Positions 31,897 through 37,041 of a stretch of DNA of 37,041 nt are shown here, piece by piece; position 1 is the stretch's first letter, and the number at the start of each line of letters is the position of its first letter. The position numbers were made by a program, and so were the translations under genes. Below the pieces are notes generated by a model. The model saw nothing but the letters and a program-made list of their open reading frames with translations, had not been told where the DNA came from and did not search any database. The stretch lies in NCBI GenBank assembly GCA_947628955.1, contig CANRBX010000025.1, positions 1 through 37,041 of the forward strand, written 5' to 3'. The DNA is from an uncultured Lachnospiraceae bacterium (GTDB taxonomy: Bacteria; Bacillota; Clostridia; Lachnospirales; Lachnospiraceae).

Positions 31897-33231
31897 TCAC
31901 AGCTCCATCCGTCTCCTGCCGGGCCTGCCTGCGCGGCGGCCGCCGTTGTCCGCACGGCTCTGCTCCATCAGGAAGCTCACCGCCTCCATATAATGCAGGC
32001 GCGAGGCAGCCTCAAGCAGGTCCCCCAGAAGCGCGCGGTACACGGACTTGCAGGCGCCGCTGCCGCCAGGTGCTTCTGTCCCCCGCACACCGGGTGTCTG
32101 CGCCTCCATCCCCTGCACACCGGGTGCCTGCGTTTCCGTCCCCTGCACACCGGGTGCCTGCGCTTCCGTCCCCTGCACACCAGGCGGCTGCTCTTCCTGT
32201 CCCGGCGCATACCTCATGGGCGGCTGTGCCTGCCTCCCGCTGCCGTCCCGTTTTTCCTCCGCTTGCGCGTCTCTGTCCTGCGCACCGCGCCTGCACAGCT
32301 CTGTCAGGAAGCGCAGGCTCTCCAGATCACGCTGCTTAAGAAGCCAGATCCCGATCTCGCGCGCATGCTCTTTTACATAGGCCTCGTACTGCTGTCCCGC
32401 CCTCCTGGTCAGGCCGAAGGGAAAGCGCAGACGCGAAAGCGCCATCCGGGCGGTCAGCTCGCCGCTCTCCTGCGCCCTTGCGTACGGAAACAGGACATCG
32501 TACTGCGCAAAATCAAATTTTCTCCCCTGAAAACAGTTGCGGTAAAGGATCCCGCTCCCGTGCACATGCGTCTCCAGAATCCGCGCCGGCGTGTTCTCGA
32601 CGCCTTCCTCATAAAATTCCGGAAAGATGAGCGGAACCGGCCTTAGGCCTTTTTCTCTCTGTCCGGGTTCTTCCCCGGGCGCCGCCCCCGCCGATTCCTC
32701 CTGTATCATGTACTCTGCCTCAAGCTCCTCATGCAGCTCGTCCAGCACATCCTTCAGGTGCGACTGCCCGTTCTCATCCGGGTAAACACGCAGACTGCGC
32801 ACATGGTGGCAGCCCGTAAATACGCCGCTGCCCCAGTCCGACAGCGCGCCGTAAAATTCGACGCGCCGCAGCCTCCCGCAGTTGTAGAAGCAGTACCGCC
32901 CTACCCTCTGCACTGTTTCCGGAAGCACAATCTCCTCCAGACGGTCCCCGCAGAGCGCCGGGGCCGGCTCAGCTCCACAACTTCTCTCATTACGCAGCAT
33001 CGGCGGCACGTACAGCTCTGCCCGCCCGTCCCGCAGGGCCTCCCGCAGCTTCTTTTCATCAAAATGTGCCGAAAACGCATAGGGGCCCAGCTCTGTGACC
33101 GGATATCCCCCGAGCGCCTCCGGTATCTCCGCTTTCGCGTCATGTGAAAAACAGCGCAGAATGACTGCGCTGTTCTCTCTGATCTCATATGCAAATGACT
33201 GAGCCGGCTCTGCGGCCTTCCATTCCTGCAT
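31897..33231 (-). CDS. Leucine-rich-repeat (BspA-like) protein with repetitive C-terminal linker
   Basis: Protein of 444 residues without a signal peptide. The N-terminal part has LRR_5/BspA-type repeats (ALGGYPVTELGPYAFSAH, EIVLPETVQRVGRYCFYNC, RVEFYGALSDWGSGVFTGC). A central region (about 200-340) of mixed helices follows, then four copies of a decapeptide of the type GVQGTEAQAP (about 350-390) and a final helical segment resembling part of an ankyrin-like repeat (ASRLHYMEAVSFLMEQ). The ATG at 33231 follows GAGGGATGGGCG. It lies between lysC (66 bp) and moxR on the same strand. Function is not known; protein-protein interaction is likely. Confidence 0.82.
   Translation of the reverse strand: MQEWKAAEPAQSFAYEIRENSAVILRCFSHDAKAEIPEALGGYPVTELGPYAFSAHFDEKKLREALRDGRAELYVPPMLRNERSCGAEPAPALCGDRLEEIVLPETVQRVGRYCFYNCGRLRRVEFYGALSDWGSGVFTGCHHVRSLRVYPDENGQSHLKDVLDELHEELEAEYMIQEESAGAAPGEEPGQREKGLRPVPLIFPEFYEEGVENTPARILETHVHGSGILYRNCFQGRKFDFAQYDVLFPYARAQESGELTARMALSRLRFPFGLTRRAGQQYEAYVKEHAREIGIWLLKQRDLESLRFLTELCRRGAQDRDAQAEEKRDGSGRQAQPPMRYAPGQEEQPPGVQGTEAQAPGVQGTETQAPGVQGMEAQTPGVRGTEAPGGSGACKSVYRALLGDLLEAASRLHYMEAVSFLMEQSRADNGGRRAGRPGRRRMEL
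32071..32190. repeat. 30-bp tandem repeat in the LRR protein gene
   Basis: Four 30-bp units (32071, 32101, 32131, 32161) sharing CCCCTGCACACCGGGTG. They encode decapeptide repeats, so copy-number change keeps the frame. Confidence 0.92.
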
Positions 33232-33297
33232 CGCCCATCCCTCACTGTCTGGTCGTATTCCTGTCTGATGATAAGAGTGCCTTTCCCGCGCCGCAGA

Positions 33298-34617
33298 TCA
33301 GAGATGGGTCAGCACAAAGATATCGTAGATTGCGCGCACGGCTCGCTCAAAATCATCGTTTTTCACGCCGATGATAATATTCAGCTCGCTGGAGCCCTGG
33401 TCGATCATCTTGACGTTGATATGCGCATGGGAAAGCGCGGCAAAGATCCGGCCCGCGGTTCCCCGCATCGCCCGCATTCCGCGCCCCACGACCGCGATCA
33501 GGGCGAGGTCCGACTCCAGATCGAGAGTATCCGGCTGCACCGCCCTGTGAAGTCCCGAGATCACTCGCTGCTCCTTCTCCATAAACTCCGACTGGTGCAC
33601 GATCACCGTGAAGGTGTCGATCCCCGACGGCACATGTTCGAACGAGATCCCGTTCTCTTCAAACACCTGGAGCACCTTGCGCCCGAAGCCGATCTCCGAG
33701 TTCATCATGTCTTTTTCAATATTGATCGCGCAAAAGCCCTTCTTGCCCGCGATCCCGGTAATCGTGTACCGCGGCTGGCGGCATGTGCTCTCGACGATCA
33801 GCGTGCCTGCGTCCTGCGGCCGGTTCGTGTTCTTGATGTTGATCGGGATCCCTTCTTTGCGCAGCGGAAAGATCGAATCCGCGTGCAGCACCGTCGCGCC
33901 CATGTAGGAAAGCTCGCGCAGCTCGCGGTAGGTGATCGTCTCGATCGTCTCCGGATCCTCGACAATATGCGGATCCGTCACCAGGAAGCCTGAGACGTCC
34001 GTCCAGTTCTCATACAGATCCGCGTGTACGGCGCGCGCCACGATCGAACCCGTGATGTCGGAGCCGCCCCGCGAAAAGGTCTTGATCGTTCCGTCCTCCA
34101 TCGCCCCATAGAAGCCCGGAATGACCGCGCGCTCCACGCTCTCGAGCCGTTCTCCCAGTATTTTATTCGTCAGCTCCGGCTCAAACACGCCGTCCTCGTC
34201 AAAGCGGACAACCTCCGCGGCGTCGATAAATTCATATTCCAGATACGCCGCCATGATCTTTCCGTTCAGGTACTCCCCCCGGGAGGCCGCGTACTCGCTG
34301 CCGGACTGCTCCTCAAATGCCTTCCGGATCTCCGCAAAATCCTGATCCAGCGACAACTCCAGGCACAGGCCGTCGATAATCTCCTGGTATCTGGCTGCGA
34401 TCGCCGCAATCTTCTGATCCAGCGCCTTCGGATCCCCGGCAGACTGATAGCAGTCGTACAGCATATCCGTCACCTTCGTATCCTTCGCGTCCCTCTTGCC
34501 CGGCGCGGACGGCACCACGTACCGGCGTCCCCGATCCGCGTGGATGATCTCGCCCACCTTCTGGAACTGCTCGGCACTCGCCAGAGAGCTTCCGCCAAAC
34601 TTCACAACCTTTTTCAT
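33298..34617 (-). CDS. lysC: Aspartate kinase
   Basis: First step of the aspartate pathway (L-aspartate to 4-phospho-L-aspartate), feeding lysine, diaminopimelate, threonine and methionine. 439 residues: amino-acid kinase domain with KFGGSS (6-11), the SRGGSDITG motif, and a C-terminal pair of ACT domains (from about 300) for allosteric control. The ATG at 34617 follows GGAGATGGAATT. It is downstream of dapB, but a good terminator (34690-34725) lies between, and no clear promoter of its own was found. Confidence 0.96.
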   Translation of the reverse strand: MKKVVKFGGSSLASAEQFQKVGEIIHADRGRRYVVPSAPGKRDAKDTKVTDMLYDCYQSAGDPKALDQKIAAIAARYQEIIDGLCLELSLDQDFAEIRKAFEEQSGSEYAASRGEYLNGKIMAAYLEYEFIDAAEVVRFDEDGVFEPELTNKILGERLESVERAVIPGFYGAMEDGTIKTFSRGGSDITGSIVARAVHADLYENWTDVSGFLVTDPHIVEDPETIETITYRELRELSYMGATVLHADSIFPLRKEGIPINIKNTNRPQDAGTLIVESTCRQPRYTITGIAGKKGFCAINIEKDMMNSEIGFGRKVLQVFEENGISFEHVPSGIDTFTVIVHQSEFMEKEQRVISGLHRAVQPDTLDLESDLALIAVVGRGMRAMRGTAGRIFAALSHAHINVKMIDQGSSELNIIIGVKNDDFERAVRAIYDIFVLTHL

Positions 34618-34689
34618 AATTCCATCTCCTCAGTATGATTTAAAACACTCTGTTCTCCCCGGGAGCCCCGTTTCTGAACATTTTGCCGG

Positions 34690-34725
34690 AAAAAGCAAAT
34701 TCACCTGATCTTTCGGGTGAATTGC
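34690..34725 (-). terminator. Rho-independent terminator after dapB
   Basis: Minus-strand stem GCAATTCACC / GGTGAATTTGC (34725-34716 with 34705-34695, one bulge) followed by TTTTT, 63 bp after the dapB stop. It should limit read-through into lysC. Confidence 0.8.
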
Positions 34726-34787
34726 TCTTCTGCGCCTCACTGCGCTTCCATATCCGTCTGTCGCGTATGGTGGGTGATCGGGGCGTG

Positions 34788-35546
34788 TCACTCCCCGATC
34801 ACATCGGCCATATCGTAGAAGCCGGCCGGCCGGCCCTTGATAAATTTCGCGGCCTGCACGGCGCCCTTTGCGAACACGCCGCGGGAATATGCCGTGTGCT
34901 TAAACTCGATCACCTCGTCGAAGCCGGCGAAGATCACCTCGTGCTCGCCGACGATGTTTCCGCCGCGCACGGCGCTGATCCCGATCTCATATTTGTCGCG
35001 GCTCTGCCTGCGGCCGCTGCGGTCAAACGTGTACGTATAATCCTCGTCCAGCGCTTCCTTCAGGCTGTCCGCAAGCGCAAGGGCCGTCCCGCTGGGGGCG
35101 TCCACCTTGCGGTTGTGGTGCTTCTCCACGATCTCCATGTCGAAGCCGGCCGGAGCCAGCTTCTTCGCCGCGTCCCGGATCAGCTTCATAAGAAGGTTGA
35201 TGCCGAGGGACATATTCGCGGACCTCATGACCGCGGTCTTTTCGGAGGCCGCACGGATCTGCTCCAGCTGCTCCGGCGAGTAGCCGGTCGTGCAGAGGAC
35301 CGCCGCCACCTTCTTCTGCGTGCAGTACGCGAGCAGGCTCTCAAGCGCCGCCGGGGCCGAGAAATCGACCACGACATCCGCCTCCTGATCGCAGTCCGCG
35401 ATATTCGTAAACACGGGGTAGCTCTTGTCCCCCCGGTCTTCAAGATCGATCCCTGCCACGATCTGCGCATCCGCATCCGCCGCAGCGATCTCAGTAACTA
35501 CGCGGCCCATATAGCCATTGCAGCCGCTCATGATAATTCTGACCAT
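34788..35546 (-). CDS. dapB: 4-hydroxy-tetrahydrodipicolinate reductase
   Basis: NAD(P)H-dependent reduction in lysine/diaminopimelate synthesis; 252 residues. Nucleotide-binding GCNGYMGR near the N-terminus, VDFSAP, CTTGYS, and the family signature EKHHNRKVDAPSGTA. The ATG at 35546 is chosen because AAAAGGATGGGAATT precedes it; the ATG at 35555 lies within that ribosome site. It lies 158 bp after dapA with its own promoter. Confidence 0.96.
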   Translation of the reverse strand: MVRIIMSGCNGYMGRVVTEIAAADADAQIVAGIDLEDRGDKSYPVFTNIADCDQEADVVVDFSAPAALESLLAYCTQKKVAAVLCTTGYSPEQLEQIRAASEKTAVMRSANMSLGINLLMKLIRDAAKKLAPAGFDMEIVEKHHNRKVDAPSGTALALADSLKEALDEDYTYTFDRSGRRQSRDKYEIGISAVRGGNIVGEHEVIFAGFDEVIEFKHTAYSRGVFAKGAVQAAKFIKGRPAGFYDMADVIGE

Positions 35547-35586
35547 AATTCCCATCCTTTTCCGTCATTTCCGGATCATATGATAT

Positions 35587-35611
35587 GGCCGGGCCAAAAG
35601 GCATCCCGGCC
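35587..35611. other. Hairpin in the dapA-dapB gap
   Basis: 7-bp perfect GC stem (GGCCGGG/CCCGGCC) with an 11-nt loop, between the dapB promoter and its ATG, about 40 nt before the start. No U-run follows on the minus strand. It could be a leader stabiliser. Confidence 0.5.
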
Positions 35612-35636
35612 CCGTGATTCCACGGATTGCACCGCT

Positions 35637-35666
35637 ACTTTACACTATTGCGCTTCCGGATGTCAA
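35637..35666 (-). promoter_or_regulatory. Internal promoter of dapB
   Basis: Minus strand TTGACA (35666-35661), 18-bp spacer, TAAAGT (35642-35637), about 91 bp before the dapB ATG. It would express dapB independently of the riboswitch. Confidence 0.7.
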
Positions 35667-35704
35667 CCGCATCCGCAAAAATAGCACGGTTTTGTACGTA
35701 AACG

Positions 35705-36589
35705 TCACAGCAGCCCGTAATTCTTCATCGCCGTCTCCAGGCGCTTCGCATTGGCCTCCTCCATCTCAAACAGCGGCGCGCGCAGCGGTCCCACATTCCT
35801 GCCCATCAGGTTCAGGGCCTTCTTGACCGGAATCGGATTGACCTCGCAGAACAGCGCCTCCACCAGCTCGATCGCCTCAAGCTGGAGCCGGCAGCTCTTC
35901 TTCACGTCGCCCGCCAGGTAGGACGCCACGATCTCATGCGTCTGGCGCGGCGCGATATTGGACAGCACGGAAACCACGCCGCAGCCGCCGAGCGCCATGA
36001 TCGGCACGATCTGGTCGTCGTTCCCGGAGTACAGCTCCAGTTCGTCCCCCGCAAGGCTCATCAGCTTTGCGACCTGCGAGATATTGCCGGACGCCTCTTT
36101 TACGCCGACAATGTTTTTCACATTCTTCACCAGCCAGGCCACCGTCTCCGGCAGGATGTTGCAGCCCGTGCGGCTCGGCACATTGTACAGGATGATCGGC
36201 AGGCTCACCGACCCGGCGATCTGCGTGTAATGCTTCTTCAGGCCGTTCTGAGTAGCCTTGTTGTAGTACGGAGAGACCAGAAGCAGCGCATCCGCCCCGT
36301 CCCTCTCCGCCTCCTGCGACAGCTGGATCGCGGTGGCCGTGCAGTTCGAACCCGTACCTGCGATCACCGGGATGCGCTTCGCCACCTTTCGGATCGCGTA
36401 GCGGATCACCTCTGAGTGCTCCTCCATCGTCAGCGTTGCGGACTCGCCGGTCGTGCCGCAGATAATGATCGCGTCGGTCCCGCCTGCGATCTGCTCCTCC
36501 AAAAGCTCCCCGAGCTTGTCATAATTTACTTCCCCATTGTCATACATCGGCGTGACGATCGCCACACCTGCACCCTTAAAAACTGCCAT
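35705..36589 (-). CDS. dapA: 4-hydroxy-tetrahydrodipicolinate synthase
   Basis: Condenses pyruvate and aspartate semialdehyde, the committed step to diaminopimelate and lysine; 294 residues. Schiff-base Lys164 (GVKEASGN), Tyr135 ([10 protein letters not shown]) with Arg140, Thr46-Thr47 (CGTTGES) and Tyr109 (SPYYNK) form the active site. The ATG at 36589 follows AGGAGGATTCAT. Its leader carries the lysine riboswitch and terminator. Confidence 0.97.
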   Translation of the reverse strand: MAVFKGAGVAIVTPMYDNGEVNYDKLGELLEEQIAGGTDAIIICGTTGESATLTMEEHSEVIRYAIRKVAKRIPVIAGTGSNCTATAIQLSQEAERDGADALLLVSPYYNKATQNGLKKHYTQIAGSVSLPIILYNVPSRTGCNILPETVAWLVKNVKNIVGVKEASGNISQVAKLMSLAGDELELYSGNDDQIVPIMALGGCGVVSVLSNIAPRQTHEIVASYLAGDVKKSCRLQLEAIELVEALFCEVNPIPVKKALNLMGRNVGPLRAPLFEMEEANAKRLETAMKNYGLL

Positions 36590-36628
36590 ATGAATCCTCC
36601 TCTTCTTTTCCATTCCTTTCCATCGCAC

Positions 36629-36655
36629 AAAAAAGAGCTGCCGACAGACAGCTCT
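36629..36655 (-). terminator. Riboswitch expression-platform terminator upstream of dapA
   Basis: Minus-strand stem AGAGCTG/CAGCTCT (36655-36649 with 36640-36634), 8-nt loop, then TTTTTT, about 40 nt before the dapA ribosome site. It lies directly after the lysine aptamer, as expected for lysine-induced transcription termination. Confidence 0.88.
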
Positions 36656-36679
36656 AAAGAATACACCGGTTCCTTCTCC

Positions 36680-36848
36680 AGATAGCTCTCCATCGTATCC
36701 GATGACAGTCATGCAGTTTTTCACTGCATGCCCAAGAAAACAGTCCACGGGAACTGCCCTCTTTCGGCGTTCTTCCCTTTCCGCGGCATTCCTCTGTGCC
36801 CGAACACATCCAGCCGTGTACTAATGAATCACGCAACCTCTATCACTC
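36680..36848 (-). ncRNA. Lysine riboswitch (L-box) controlling dapA
   Basis: The minus-strand leader shows the L-box motifs in order: GATAGAGGTTGCG (around 36844-36832), AGTA, GGGAAGAACGCCGAAAGAGGGC, CTGCATGACTGTCAT, and GGAGAGCTATCT closing P1 (GATAG at 36844-36840 pairs with CTATC at 36685-36681). A promoter lies just upstream (36861-36889) and a terminator just downstream. Lysine binding should stop transcription before dapA. Confidence 0.93.
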
Positions 36849-36860
36849 AGAATTTACCTA

Positions 36861-36889
36861 ACTATAGCATTATTAAATTGTATTGTCAA
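36861..36889 (-). promoter_or_regulatory. Promoter of the riboswitch-dapA transcript
   Basis: Minus strand TTGACA (36889-36884), 17-bp spacer, TATAGT (36866-36861), a few bases ahead of the aptamer P1 helix. Confidence 0.88.
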
Positions 36890-37041
36890 TGGGTTTGCGG
36901 CCTCAAACTGTATCCGGGAGCGTATCTCACGCCAGTCAGTCTCACGCCGCCGGTTTCATGCCTGCCCGGGTTTTCGACAGTTGAATAGAGGAAAAATCGC
37001 CACAGGCCCCATAAAGTCTGTATTTTTTTGTCAAATTTTTT
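36890..37041. other. Right edge with no supported feature
   Basis: Together with the dapA leader this makes a gene-free stretch of about 450 bp. In these last 152 bases I see no reading frame with a ribosome site, no clear promoter and no hairpin. Confidence 0.5.

Overview
The window looks like a chromosomal segment of a fairly GC-rich gut Lachnospiraceae-type Bacillota (Clostridia). This is inferred from the strong GGAGG ribosome sites, consensus TTGACA/TATAAT promoters, a lysine riboswitch, an Opp system with a lipoprotein binding protein, and PepF/MATE/MoxR genes typical of that group. No rRNA, tRNA, phage gene, transposase or CRISPR array was seen. Nearly all genes lie on the minus strand; only three (7646-8122, 8258-8791, 10574-11602) are on the plus strand.

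Layout: (1) 1-5387, carbohydrate use: a minus-strand operon of sugar isomerase/epimerase, ROK kinase and a sugar-binding protein cut by the window edge, with a GH42 beta-galactosidase beside it. (2) 5567-11602, housekeeping and mixed metabolism: ferredoxin-type aldo/keto reductase, hotdog thioesterase, small membrane exporter-like protein, shikimate kinase, MATE transporter and branched-chain aminotransferase. (3) 11714-16738, an accessory island read on the minus strand: MntA antitoxin, HepT toxin, a VWA protein, a MoxR-like AAA+ ATPase, then a lower-GC cassette of three tiny overlapping genes (DUF3791-like, DUF3990-like, and an 83-residue protein). A near-perfect 52-bp direct repeat flanks this cassette, and one copy forms the 3' end of the AAA+ gene. 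(4) 16853-25702, an opp operon (oppA-B-C-D-F plus a small membrane protein) with its own promoter, an intercistronic hairpin and a terminator. OppA carries a tract of about 270 residues rich in Thr/Glu/Ala, and OppC a periplasm-side insertion of about 200 residues. (5) 25716-28193, an unknown membrane protein and oligoendopeptidase F. (6) 28338-33231, a MoxR-DUF58-TgpA-like module preceded by a leucine-rich-repeat protein. (7) 33298-36889, lysine biosynthesis: lysine riboswitch, dapA, dapB, lysC.

Opp imports peptides and PepF cleaves them; the dap/lysC block makes lysine and diaminopimelate under riboswitch control; IlvE handles branched-chain amino acids. The most unusual parts are the repeat-flanked toxin-like cassette attached to the MntA-HepT-VWA-AAA island, and a recurring set of short tandem repeats (periods 24/48, 30, 60, 63 bp) at the ends of, or between, several unrelated genes.
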